From Stenotrophomonas maltophilia (GTDB lineage: Bacteria; Pseudomonadota; Gammaproteobacteria; Xanthomonadales; Xanthomonadaceae), in the NCBI RefSeq assembly GCF_004920835.1, contig NZ_QFHO01000039.1, positions 1 through 33,330 of the forward strand: a stretch of DNA of 33,330 nt, in the 5' to 3' direction. Below, in pieces: positions 1 through 7,124 of the stretch (position 1 is its first letter; the number at the start of each line of letters is the position of its first letter). The position numbers were made by a program, and so were the translations under genes. The notes under the pieces are model-generated. The model was not told where the DNA came from. It did not search any database and worked only from the letters and a program-made list of their open reading frames with translations.

Positions 1-80
1 GGTCCGGGCAGGACACGCTGCAAGTACATCCCTGTAAGCTCGGCCGCGGCATCCATGCCGCGGACGGTCCTGCCCGGACC
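1..80. repeat. Nested inverted-repeat element (cloverleaf-like)
   Basis: Outer arms 1-14 and 67-80 are perfect 14-bp reverse complements (GGTCCGGGCAGGAC / GTCCTGCCCGGACC). Inside them a second perfect 9-bp hairpin lies at 44-52/55-63 (CCGCGGCAT / ATGCCGCGG), and a short TACA/TGTA dyad at 25-28/33-36. A single strand could fold as a closed stem carrying two side hairpins. The element begins at the first base, so it may extend beyond the window. I infer a dispersed intergenic repeat; no gene is associated with it. Confidence 0.6.
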
Positions 81-174
81 CACCCGCAGGCTCTCGACGG
101 TTTCCTGCGTGCGCGGTTGCTGTAAAGCCGAGCCCATGCCCGGCTCTGGCCGAAGCCGGAGGGAAAGGAAGAGC

Positions 175-198
175 AAAAGCAAAAGCAAAAGCAAAAGC
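175..198. repeat. Tandem hexanucleotide (AAAAGC)x4
   Basis: Four exact copies of AAAAGC lie in an otherwise GC-rich intergenic stretch. It could be a slippage-prone microsatellite. No gene starts close by, so a phase-variation role is not supported. The rest of 81-410 shows no credible gene. Confidence 0.7.
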
Positions 199-414
199 AG
201 CCAAGCATGGCTTGGCTCTACCAGAAGCGGTCATGCGTGCGCTCGCGGCTGTTGGGTCCGCCTTGTAGCGCGCCAAGCACCGCAGGGGAATCAGGGGCGA
301 AGAGGCGCGGGTGTCTGAGCGAAGCGAGTTCCGCGCCGTCCCCTGATTCGCCGAGGAGCACAGGGCACCGGCGCGCAGCGCCGGCTCGCGGATGGCGGCG
401 CGTTTCTTTTGGTT

Positions 415-442
415 ACTTTTCTTTTCGCGCGAAAAGAAAAGT
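415..442. repeat. Perfect 28-bp palindrome
   Basis: The sequence is its own reverse complement: an A/T-rich arm (ACTTTTCTTTTCGC) runs into GCG and back out. Pairing continues imperfectly to 412 and 445. It resembles the TTTTGGTTACTTTTC-type palindromic repeats scattered in xanthomonad and other proteobacterial genomes. It lies about 80 bp beyond the stop of the MFS gene that ends at 521, so it could act as a structural barrier or transcript end. It has no U-tract of the usual terminator form. Confidence 0.6.
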
Positions 443-472
443 GACACCCCACCGCGGTCGCGGAAAGAGCCC

Positions 473-494
473 GCCGGGCATGGCCCGGCGCTAC
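473..494 (-). repeat. SMAG-type GTAG palindrome
   Basis: Arms GCCGGGC (473-479) and GCCCGGC (483-489) flank an ATG loop. They are followed by GCTAC, so the GTAG head reads on the minus strand. This is the signature of the SMAG family of short palindromes in S. maltophilia. It lies 27 bp beyond the stop codon of the MFS gene and may stabilise that mRNA's 3' end. Confidence 0.7.
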
Positions 495-520
495 GGGCGC
501 GTGGGCGCGCGGAAATCCAC

Positions 521-1768
521 TTATTGCAGGTCGCGAAGATTCAATTTCCGCAGCGTCGGGTTCTTCCACGCCGTGATCCCGGCCACACTCAGCACCGCGA
601 AGCCGCCCAGCACTACCGCCGGTACCAGCCCCAGCAGTTTGGCCATCGTGCCGGCATAGAACGCGCCGAGCTCGTTGGAGGAACTGATGAAAATGCCGTT
701 GATCGACGACACCCGTCCGCGCATCTCTTCCGGCGTGGCCAGCTGCAGGATGGTCGATCGAATCACCACCGAGACGCCGTCGAAGGCCCCGTAGAACAAC
801 AGGATCAGCGCCGACAGCCAGAAGTGCTGCGACAGCCCGAAGCTGATCACGCACAGGCCGAAGCCGGCCACCGCGAACAGCAGGACGCGGCCGGCATTGC
901 GGTGCAGCGGGTGGCGCGCCAGCCACAGGCCGACACACACAGAACCCAGCGCCGGCATCGCGCGCAGGATGCCAAGGCCTTCCGGACCGTGGTGCAGGAT
1001 CTCGTGCAGGAACGCCGGCAGCATCGCCACCACGCCACCCAGCAGCACCGAGAACATGTCCAGCGCCATCGCCCCGACCATGATCCGGTTGCCGACCACG
1101 AAGCGTGCACCTTCGGCGATGCTCTTGAAGATCGGCGCAGCCGGGCCGGAATGCACGGGCTCTTCCACCTTCAGCGTGGCCAGGCAGCCCATCGCGACTG
1201 CCGCGAACACGGTGGCCACCGCATAGGACAGGCCCTTGCCAGCGAAGCCGACCAGTACGCCACCCAGTGCCGGGCCGGCGATCATGCCCGCCTGGAACAC
1301 CACCGCACCTAGGCCGGCGCCACGGGCGAACTGGTCACGGGCCAGTACGCGGGCGAACAGGGCGTTGTAGATCGGCGACAGGAAGGCACGCACCATGCCG
1401 GTCAGCGCAATGGCGGCGTAGATCGGCCACACACCGTCAACCGGCAGCCATCCCATCGCCACGCTGGTCAGCACCAGCGCGGTGGCAATCAGCCCGGAAC
1501 AGGCGACCATGCCCAGCCGGCGGCGCGGCAGGTGGTCGACCAGGTAGCCGGCGAACGGCGCCACGCAGAAGAACGGCAACACCTCGGCCAGGCCGATCAG
1601 GCCCAGCGAGAATGGATTGCGGGTGACTTCGTAGATATGCCAGCCGACGGTGACCGCGACCACCTGGTAGGACAGCATTGCGAAGATGCGGTAGGCCAGC
1701 AGCCTGGCGAAGCCGGGTCGGGACAGCAGGCCCAGGGCGGTGTCTTCGGCTGTGGCAGGCTCGCTCAC
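521..1768 (-). CDS. MFS transporter (MFS_3 / EntS-like)
   Basis: A 415-residue inner-membrane protein with about a dozen hydrophobic segments and the usual two-halves plan of the major facilitator superfamily. The loop after the second helix reads GYLVDHLPRRRLG (about residues 74-86), the family's conserved cytoplasmic loop. The overall pattern, including RGRVSSINGIF near residue 350, matches the MFS_3 group that holds the enterobactin exporter EntS and many putative drug or siderophore exporters. The substrate cannot be read from sequence, and no siderophore genes are nearby. Its start overlaps the stop of the SufE-like gene by 4 nt, so the two are probably co-translated. Confidence 0.8.
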   Translation of the reverse strand: MSEPATAEDTALGLLSRPGFARLLAYRIFAMLSYQVVAVTVGWHIYEVTRNPFSLGLIGLAEVLPFFCVAPFAGYLVDHLPRRRLGMVACSGLIATALVLTSVAMGWLPVDGVWPIYAAIALTGMVRAFLSPIYNALFARVLARDQFARGAGLGAVVFQAGMIAGPALGGVLVGFAGKGLSYAVATVFAAVAMGCLATLKVEEPVHSGPAAPIFKSIAEGARFVVGNRIMVGAMALDMFSVLLGGVVAMLPAFLHEILHHGPEGLGILRAMPALGSVCVGLWLARHPLHRNAGRVLLFAVAGFGLCVISFGLSQHFWLSALILLFYGAFDGVSVVIRSTILQLATPEEMRGRVSSINGIFISSSNELGAFYAGTMAKLLGLVPAVVLGGFAVLSVAGITAWKNPTLRKLNLRDLQ

Positions 1769-2217
1769 GAGGGCTCGCGCTGCAGCTGGGCCTGCGCGGT
1801 CTCGCGGATGAAGGCCAGCATCGCCGCCACGCCGTTGCTGCGGGTGGGCGACAGATGGCGGGCCAGGCCGATGTCCTGGATGTAGCTGGGCTCGGTGTCG
1901 AGGATCTCCTGCGCCGAGCGCCCGGAGTACACGCGCAGTGCCAGGAAGATCAGGCCGGAGACGATGGCCGAATCACTGATGGCGTGGAAGCGCAGCGACT
2001 GCGTGTTGCCTTCCGGCACGATCCAGACCATCGACTGGCAGCCGAGCAGGCGGTGCTCTTCGGTTTTCCATTCTTCCGGAAACACCGGCAGCTTGCGGCC
2101 GAGGTCGATCAGGTACTGGTAGCGCTCGGACCAGTCACCGAAGAAGCCGAATTCCTCGGCGATGGCGGCCTGGGCCTCGGCGGCGGTGGGTTCAAGCGGG
2201 AACGGGGAGTCGGTCAC
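1765..2217 (-). CDS. SufE family sulfur-acceptor protein
   Basis: A 150-residue soluble protein of the SufE/CsdE family. Members accept persulfide sulfur from a cysteine desulfurase (SufS or CsdA) and stimulate it for Fe-S cluster assembly. The conserved acceptor cysteine is in RLLGCQSMVW (Cys60), and the C-terminal half carries the family's helical pattern (GLIFLALRVYSGRSA). Length is typical. No suf or csd desulfurase lies in the window, so SufE versus CsdE cannot be decided from context. It sits between cysS upstream and an MFS gene that overlaps its stop by 4 nt. Confidence 0.85.
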   Translation of the reverse strand: MTDSPFPLEPTAAEAQAAIAEEFGFFGDWSERYQYLIDLGRKLPVFPEEWKTEEHRLLGCQSMVWIVPEGNTQSLRFHAISDSAIVSGLIFLALRVYSGRSAQEILDTEPSYIQDIGLARHLSPTRSNGVAAMLAFIRETAQAQLQREPS

Positions 2218-2238
2218 AGCGGTCTCTACAGTGGGGGC

Positions 2239-2258
2239 GTGGCCGGCGCACCGGCCAC
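2239..2258. repeat. Intergenic hairpin after cysS
   Basis: Perfect 8-bp stem GTGGCCGG / CCGGCCAC with a 4-nt loop lies in the 56-bp gap between cysS and the SufE-like gene. There is no U-tract in either direction. It is more likely an mRNA-stabilising stem or repeat remnant than a terminator. Confidence 0.5.
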
Positions 2259-2273
2259 GGGGCAGGGCACAGG

Positions 2274-3650
2274 TCAGCCGCGCTTGCGCGACCAGCGCAC
2301 GCCCTGCGGGGTGTCTTCCAGCACGATGCCTTCGGTGGCCAGCTGGTCGCGGATGGCATCGGAACGGGCGAAGTCGCGCGCCTGCTTGGCGGCGGCGCGC
2401 GCGTCGATCAGGCCCTGGATGCGGGCGTCGTCGCCATCATCGCCGGCGGCGGTGCCGAACCACTGCGCCGGGTCGGCCTGCAGCAGGCCCAGCGCCAGGC
2501 CGGCGCCGAGCAGTTCGCCCTTCAGGCGCGCTTGCTCGGCAGGGTCAGTTGCGCGACGCGCGTCGGCAGCGATGCGGGCCACTTCGGCCAGCGCCTGCGG
2601 GGTGTTCAGATCGTCGTCCAGCGTGGCCTCGATCGAAGCCGGGATCAGCGTGGTCGCCTCGATCGCGGCCAGCTCGCGCAGGGTGCCATACAGGCGGTCC
2701 AGGGTGCGCACCGACTGCTCGATCAGCGCGTCGGACCAGTCCAGCGGCTGCCGGTAATGGGCCGACAGCAGCGCCAGGCGCAGTGCTTCCGGCGGGTGCT
2801 GGCGTACCAGGTCATGCACGCGCTCGATGTTGCCCAGCGACTTGCTCATCTTGGCGCCGCCGAAGTTGAGCATGCCGTTGTGCAGCCAGAAGCGGGCGAA
2901 GATCCTGCCTCCGTGCGCGCATTCGCTCTGCGCCAGTTCGTTCTCGTGGTGCGGGAACTGCAGGTCGACGCCACCGGCATGGATGTCGATGGTCTCGCCC
3001 AGATGAGCGGCGGCCATTGCCGAGCATTCGATGTGCCAGCCCGGACGGCCACGGCCCCACGGCGATTCCCAGCCGGGCAGGTCGTCGCTGGACGGCTTCC
3101 ACAGCACGAAATCACCCGGGTCGCGCTTGTACGGGGCAACATCGACGCGGGCACCGGCCAGCATTTCCTCCGGATCGCGGCGCGAGAGCTTGCCATAGCC
3201 CTCGAAGCTGCTGACCGCGAACAGCACGTGGCCCTCGGCCGGGTAAGCGTGGCCGCTGGCGATCAGCTGCCCGATCATGGTGATGATCTGCGGGATGTGC
3301 GCGGTCACTTCCGGCTCGATGTCCGGCGGTGCCACGCCCAGCGCGGCCATGTCTTCACGGTAGGCGGCGGCGAAACGGTCGGTGATGGTGCTGATCGGCA
3401 CCCCCTGTTCGCGCGCGGCGTTGTTGATCTTGTCGTCCACGTCGGTGATGTTGCGCGCGTAGCGCAGGCCGCCGAAGCGCCGCCGCAGCAGGTCGGCCAA
3501 TACCCCGAACACCACCGGGCCACGGGCGTTGCCGATGTGCACGTAGTTGTAGACCGTCGGGCCGCACACATACAGGGTCGGACAGGCCGGGTCGAGCGGG
3601 GTGAACGGTTCGAGCTGGCGAGTCAGGTTGTTGTGCAGGCGCAGGGTCAT
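2274..3650 (-). CDS. cysS: Cysteine--tRNA ligase
   Basis: Class I aminoacyl-tRNA synthetase charging tRNA-Cys in the cytoplasm, 458 residues (E. coli about 461). The HIGN motif is at residues 38-41 and KMSKS at 267-271. All four expected zinc ligands are visible: Cys29, Cys209, His234 and Glu238, close to the E. coli positions. The frame stays open upstream to 3740. I chose the ATG at 3650 because MTLRLHNNLT begins the family's conserved N-terminus and the upstream extension has no homology-like features. No strong Shine-Dalgarno is seen. It heads a minus-strand group with the SufE-like and MFS genes. Confidence 0.95.
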   Translation of the reverse strand: MTLRLHNNLTRQLEPFTPLDPACPTLYVCGPTVYNYVHIGNARGPVVFGVLADLLRRRFGGLRYARNITDVDDKINNAAREQGVPISTITDRFAAAYREDMAALGVAPPDIEPEVTAHIPQIITMIGQLIASGHAYPAEGHVLFAVSSFEGYGKLSRRDPEEMLAGARVDVAPYKRDPGDFVLWKPSSDDLPGWESPWGRGRPGWHIECSAMAAAHLGETIDIHAGGVDLQFPHHENELAQSECAHGGRIFARFWLHNGMLNFGGAKMSKSLGNIERVHDLVRQHPPEALRLALLSAHYRQPLDWSDALIEQSVRTLDRLYGTLRELAAIEATTLIPASIEATLDDDLNTPQALAEVARIAADARRATDPAEQARLKGELLGAGLALGLLQADPAQWFGTAAGDDGDDARIQGLIDARAAAKQARDFARSDAIRDQLATEGIVLEDTPQGVRWSRKRG

Positions 3651-3678
3651 GGGGCTGTGTCTGGGGGACAAGCCTGTG

Positions 3679-3684
3679 ATTTTA
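3679..3684 (-). promoter_or_regulatory. Possible -10 of the cysS promoter
   Basis: On the minus strand TAAAAT matches the TATAAT consensus at five of six positions and lies 29 bp upstream of the cysS ATG. No good -35 hexamer is found 16-18 bp further upstream, so this is only a candidate. Confidence 0.3.
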
Positions 3685-3734
3685 GAACGTGTCGGGGCGC
3701 TTTGGGGCGACGCGCTGCCACCGGTGGACCTGAA

Positions 3735-3756
3735 GCCCACCCATGGTGGGGTGGGC
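3735..3756. repeat. Hairpin between cysS and the secreted-protein gene
   Basis: Perfect 8-bp stem GCCCACCC / GGGTGGGC with a 6-nt ATGGTG loop lies in the divergent intergenic region. There is no U-tract. It could be a repeat element or a regulator site; nothing further can be said. Confidence 0.45.
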
Positions 3757-3838
3757 AGGAGCGGCGCGGACGGGTAATGTTCAGCCCCTTGCGGTCACCA
3801 CTGCCTACACTATTGCCGTGTCCCTGCACTCCTCGCCA

Positions 3839-4408
3839 ATGAAAACCACCGCGTTGCTGACCCTGGCCTGCCTGTCGGCGCTGCCTGCCGTGGTCCTGGC
3901 CCAGGAGGCCGAGCCCCGCAACCGGGTGGTGATCGTAGAGAACGTGAAATTCGACTACGCCCAGGTACTGAACGTCGAGCCGGTGTTCCAGACCCTGCGC
4001 GCGACCCGCACCGAGGAGCATTGCGAGCCGATCTCGACCCGCACCCTGGCCCCGGTCAACGTCACCGGTGAGGAGCCGGTCGAGGACAAGGGCCGGATCA
4101 GCCGCTTCTGGGACTCGGTGCGCTCGATGTTCAAGCGCAGCGATGAAGAGGGGGCCGAGGAGACCGCCGCCGAGACGCCCGCGCCGGCCCCGGCGCCGGC
4201 CAACAACGGGCCGATGCTGACCCGTGACTGCCGCATCGTGCCGGTCGGGCGTGAATTCCGCCGGCCCATCGCCTATGACGTGGACTACGTCTACAAGGGC
4301 ACCAAGTACCGCTCGCGGCTGCCGGAAGACCCCGGCAACCGGCTCAAGGTCCGGGTCTCGATCACCCCATGGGTCGGTCCCGAACAGAACACTGCCAGCA
4401 ATCCCTGA
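3839..4408 (+). CDS. Secreted hypothetical protein with YcfJ/UmoD-like C-terminus
   Basis: A 189-residue protein. The start at 3839 is chosen because it opens a clean signal peptide (MKTTALLTLACLSALPAVVLAQ, residues 1-22, AxA-like cleavage). The frame is open further upstream, but without such a feature. The mature part has two cysteines (EEHCEP and TRDCRI) that could form a disulfide, and a middle linker rich in Glu, Ala and Pro (about 100-125). The C-terminal stretch (VDYVYKGTKYRSRLPEDPG) resembles the end of YcfJ/UmoD-type envelope proteins, but the glycine-zipper membrane segment of YcfJ is missing. I expect a periplasmic or outer-membrane-associated protein of unknown function. Confidence 0.7.
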   Translation: MKTTALLTLACLSALPAVVLAQEAEPRNRVVIVENVKFDYAQVLNVEPVFQTLRATRTEEHCEPISTRTLAPVNVTGEEPVEDKGRISRFWDSVRSMFKRSDEEGAEETAAETPAPAPAPANNGPMLTRDCRIVPVGREFRRPIAYDVDYVYKGTKYRSRLPEDPGNRLKVRVSITPWVGPEQNTASNP

Positions 4409-4463
4409 TTCCGCGACCCACGCCCCTTGCGCCGGTCCCGGCCGCATGCAAAGATGCCCGGCC

Positions 4464-4565
4464 ATGAAGCTCACCGACTTCCAGCACGACAGCAGCGCAG
4501 CCCGACAGGCGTCGGGCATGACCTCGCGTGCGCGTCGACCGGAACCCCACATCCTCGCTGGGTAA
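4464..4565 (+). CDS. Candidate arginine leader peptide
   Basis: A 33-codon ORF in the 320-bp gap before argF'. Arg codons fall at 4503 (CGA), 4527 (CGT), 4533 (CGT) and 4536 (CGA), giving the local sequence SRARRP. CGT and CGA are chosen although neighbouring genes favour CGC. The stop codon lies 31 nt before an intrinsic terminator stem. The last codons overlap the strand that can pair either with the leader itself or with the terminator arm. No clear Shine-Dalgarno is visible, and an in-frame ATG at 4446 is an alternative start. Translation is therefore inferred only from the arrangement. Confidence 0.35.
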   Translation: MKLTDFQHDSSAARQASGMTSRARRPEPHILAG

Positions 4566-4620
4566 CCGGAGCTTTTTGCTGTTCGTCCGAAAAAAACCCA
4601 GCCCACCGGCTGGGTTTTTT
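4539..4620 (+). promoter_or_regulatory. Attenuator-like leader of the arg operon
   Basis: Three mutually exclusive pairings are visible. Pre-terminator: CCGG (4539-4542) with CCGG (4566-4569), plus CCCA (4546-4549) with TGGG (4559-4562). Antiterminator: GCTGGGT (4557-4563) is exactly complementary to ACCCAGC (4596-4602). Terminator: CCCAGCC (4597-4603) with GGCTGGG (4608-4614), then six T. The Arg codons at 4533-4538 abut the first arm, so a ribosome stalled there would cover it and free the antiterminator strand. This is the classical amino-acid attenuator layout; function is inferred. Confidence 0.5.
4590..4620 (+). terminator. Rho-independent terminator upstream of argF'
   Basis: Stem CCCAGCC (4597-4603) / GGCTGGG (4608-4614) with loop CACC is preceded by seven A and followed by six T. 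It can act in both directions. It lies 189 nt beyond the stop of the preceding gene and 108 nt before argF', so it either ends the upstream transcript late or attenuates the arg transcript. Confidence 0.85.
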
Positions 4621-4632
4621 CGTTTCCGCGTC

Positions 4633-4728
4633 ATGAAAGCTGCAACTGCAACCTTTTCGTACCACCTTTGGTTCCTGGTTTCCCTTCCACCGCGTCGACC
4701 TTCGGCGCCGCCACGCAAGGAAAGATGA
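4633..4728 (+). CDS. Small Arg-rich ORF overlapping argF' start
   Basis: A 31-codon ORF beginning just after the terminator U-tract. It has a hydrophobic middle (YHLWFLVSL) and a basic tail (PPRRPSAPPRKER). Its TGA at 4726-4728 overlaps the chosen argF' ATG at 4728 as TGATG, a form typical of translational coupling. No Shine-Dalgarno is visible at its start. It could be a second leader peptide or a chance ORF in GC-rich DNA; I lean to neither. Confidence 0.25.
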   Translation: MKAATATFSYHLWFLVSLPPRRPSAPPRKER

Positions 4729-5738
4729 TGTCCCCCAAGCACTTCCTGAACACCCAGGACTGGAGCCGCAGCGATCTCGACGCGCTGCTGACCCAGGCCG
4801 CGCTGTTCAAGCGCAACAAGCTCGGCGACCAGCTCAAGGGCAAGTCGATCGCGCTGGTGTTCTTCAACCCGTCCATGCGCACCCGCACCAGCTTCGAACT
4901 GGGCGCGTTCCAGCTCGGCGCCCACGCGGTGGTGCTGCAGCCGGGCAAGGATGCGTGGCCGATCGAGTTCAACCTCGGCACGGTGATGGACGGTGATACC
5001 GAAGAGCACATCGCCGAAGTGGCCAAGGTGCTGGGCCGTTACTGCGACATCATCGCCGTGCGTGCGTTCCCCAAGTTCATCGACTGGGCCTACGACCGCC
5101 AGGACATCGTCCTCAACAGCTTCGCAAAGTATTCGCCGGTGCCGGTCATCAACATGGAGACCATCACCCACCCGTGCCAGGAGCTGGCCCACGTGATGGC
5201 CCTGCAGGAGCACTTCGGTACCCAGGACCTGCGCGGCAAGAAGTACGTGCTGACCTGGACCTACCACCCCAAGCCGCTGAACACCGCGGTGGCGAACTCG
5301 GCGCTGACCATCGCCACCCGCATGGGCATGGACGTGACCCTGCTGTGCCCGACCGCCGACTACATCCTCGACGACCGCTACATGGGCTGGGCCGAGCAGA
5401 ACGTGGCCGAGAGCGGCGGTTCTCTGAAGATCAGCCATGACATCGACAGCGCCTACGCCGGTGCCGACGTGGTCTACGCCAAGAGCTGGGGCGCGCTGCC
5501 GTTCTTCGGCAACTGGGAACCGGAAAAGCCGATCCGCGACCAGTTCAAGCACTTCATCGTGGACGAGCGGAAGATGGCGCTGACCAACAACGGTGTGTTC
5601 AGCCACTGCCTGCCGTTGCGCCGCAACGTCAAGGCCACCGATGCGGTGATGGATTCGCCGCAGTGCATCGCCATCAACGAAGCCGAGAACCGACTGCACG
5701 TGCAGAAGGCGATCATGGCGGCCGTTGCCGGGCGCTGA
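4728..5738 (+). CDS. argF': N-acetylornithine carbamoyltransferase
   Basis: 336-residue cytoplasmic transcarbamylase making N-acetylcitrulline from N-acetylornithine and carbamoyl phosphate, the xanthomonad replacement for ornithine carbamoyltransferase. The carbamoyl-phosphate motif SMRTRTS is at 49-55, HPCQ at 148-151 and HCLP at 293-296. Glu92 and Lys302 fall at the positions known in the X. campestris enzyme, where Glu92 marks acetyl- over succinyl-ornithine specificity and Lys302 is carboxylated. The second ATG (4728) is preferred over 4725: AGGA at 4718-4721 is then 6 nt away, and MSPKHFLNTQDW matches the family N-terminus. It is the first structural gene of the arg block. Confidence 0.95.
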   Translation: MSPKHFLNTQDWSRSDLDALLTQAALFKRNKLGDQLKGKSIALVFFNPSMRTRTSFELGAFQLGAHAVVLQPGKDAWPIEFNLGTVMDGDTEEHIAEVAKVLGRYCDIIAVRAFPKFIDWAYDRQDIVLNSFAKYSPVPVINMETITHPCQELAHVMALQEHFGTQDLRGKKYVLTWTYHPKPLNTAVANSALTIATRMGMDVTLLCPTADYILDDRYMGWAEQNVAESGGSLKISHDIDSAYAGADVVYAKSWGALPFFGNWEPEKPIRDQFKHFIVDERKMALTNNGVFSHCLPLRRNVKATDAVMDSPQCIAINEAENRLHVQKAIMAAVAGR

Positions 5739-5760
5739 TTCCCAAGCATTGAAACAATCC

Positions 5761-5781
5761 GCCGGGCATGGCCCGGCGCTA
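5761..5781 (-). repeat. SMAG-type palindrome between argF' and argG
   Basis: GCCGGGC (5761-5767), loop ATG, GCCCGGC (5771-5777), then GCTAC, so the GTAG head is on the minus strand. It sits inside the arg transcript, ending 25 nt before the argG ATG, and might shape mRNA processing between the two genes. Confidence 0.7.
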
Positions 5782-5805
5782 CCCACCTGATTGGACATTA
5801 CCCCC

Positions 5806-6999
5806 ATGAGCAACAAAGACGTCGTTCTCGCCTTCTCCGGCGGCCTGGATACCAGCTTCTGCGTGCCGTATCTGCAGGAGCGCGGCTACAACGTGCACAC
5901 CGTGTTCGCCGATACCGGCGGCGTGGATGATGAAGAGCGCGATTTCATCGAGAAGCGCGCCGCCGAGCTGGGCGTGGCCAGTCACCAGACCGTCAACGGT
6001 GGCCCGGCCATCTGGGAAGGCTTCGTCAAGCCGTTCGTGTGGGCCGGCGAAGGCTACCAGGGCCAGTACCCGCTGCTGGTGTCCGACCGCTACCTGATCG
6101 TCGATGCCGCGCTGAAGCGTGCCGCCGAACTAGGCACCAACATCATCGCCCACGGCTGCACCGGCATGGGCAACGACCAGGTCCGTTTCGACCTGGCCGT
6201 GAAGGCCCTGGGTGACTACCAGATCATCGCGCCGATCCGCGAGATCCAGAAGGAACACACCCAGACCCGCGCCTACGAGCAGAAGTACCTGGAAGAGCGC
6301 GGCTTCGGCGTGCGCGCCAAGCAGCAGGCTTACACCATCAACGAGAACCTGCTGGGCCTGACCATGTCCGGCGGCGAGATCGACCGTTGGGAAGCCCCGG
6401 GCGAGGGCGCCCGTGGCTGGTGCGCACCGCGCAGCGAGTGGCCGGAACAGGCGTTGACCGTGACCCTGAAGTTCGTCGAGGGCGAAGCCGTCGAACTGAA
6501 CGGCAAGGCGCTGGCGGGTGACCAGATCCTGGCCCAGCTCAACAAGCTGTTCGCCCCGTACGGCGTTGGCCGTGGCGTGTACACCGGCGACACCGTGATC
6601 GGCCTGAAGGGCCGCATCGTGTTCGAGGCCCCGGGCCTGGTTTCGCTGCTGGCCGCACACCGCGCGCTGGAAGATGCGGTGCTGACCAAGCAGCAGAACC
6701 GCTTCAAGCCGGACGTGGCGCGCAAATGGGTGGAGCTGGTGTACGAAGGCTTCTACCACGACCCGCTGAAGACCGACATCGAAGCCTTCCTGAAGTCCTC
6801 GCAGGCCAAGGTCAACGGCGAAGTGGTGCTGGAAACCCGTGGTGGCCGCGTCGATGCGGTAGCGGTGAAGTCGCCGCACCTGCTCAACACCAAGGGCGCC
6901 ACCTATGCGCAGTCGGCCGACTGGGGCGTGGAGGAAGCCGAAGGTTTCATCAAGCTGTTCGGCATGAGCTCGACGCTATACGCGCAAGTCAATCGCTGA
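5806..6999 (+). CDS. argG: Argininosuccinate synthase
   Basis: 397-residue cytoplasmic enzyme joining citrulline and aspartate with ATP, the penultimate step to arginine. The N-terminal ATP-pyrophosphatase P-loop reads AFSGGLDTS (residues 9-17). A second conserved stretch, AHGCTGMGNDQVRF, follows near residues 110-125. The ATG at 5806 places the P-loop at the usual distance from the N-terminus; an upstream in-frame TTG at 5791 is unlikely. In this pathway the citrulline is supplied by the deacetylase encoded next. Confidence 0.96.
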   Translation: MSNKDVVLAFSGGLDTSFCVPYLQERGYNVHTVFADTGGVDDEERDFIEKRAAELGVASHQTVNGGPAIWEGFVKPFVWAGEGYQGQYPLLVSDRYLIVDAALKRAAELGTNIIAHGCTGMGNDQVRFDLAVKALGDYQIIAPIREIQKEHTQTRAYEQKYLEERGFGVRAKQQAYTINENLLGLTMSGGEIDRWEAPGEGARGWCAPRSEWPEQALTVTLKFVEGEAVELNGKALAGDQILAQLNKLFAPYGVGRGVYTGDTVIGLKGRIVFEAPGLVSLLAAHRALEDAVLTKQQNRFKPDVARKWVELVYEGFYHDPLKTDIEAFLKSSQAKVNGEVVLETRGGRVDAVAVKSPHLLNTKGATYAQSADWGVEEAEGFIKLFGMSSTLYAQVNR

Positions 7000-7059
7000 G
7001 CGATTGAATTGCATGCGCGTCTCCCGCGCATTCCACCTAATCCCCGCGCCGTTGGCGCG

Positions 7060-7080
7060 CCCCCTTGAGCATCAAGGGGG
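7060..7080. repeat. Hairpin between argG and argE'
   Basis: Perfect 9-bp stem CCCCCTTGA / TCAAGGGGG with a GCA loop, not followed by a T-tract. It may protect the argG 3' end or partly terminate. The rest of the 125-bp gap holds a dyad GTACA-CGT-TGTAC at 7095-7107, close to the argE' ribosome-binding region. Confidence 0.5.
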
Positions 7081-7124
7081 CTCTCCTCCAGCCGGTACAC
7101 GTTGTACTGAAGGATCTTTGATTC

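Noticed and set aside
175..198. Phase-variable microsatellite controlling a gene
   Set aside because: No coding start or promoter lies close enough, and four copies in a single genome show no variation.
392..1312. 306-codon plus-strand frame beginning in the repeat region
   Set aside because: Starts inside the palindrome and SMAG repeats, then runs antisense to the MFS gene; no recognisable domain.
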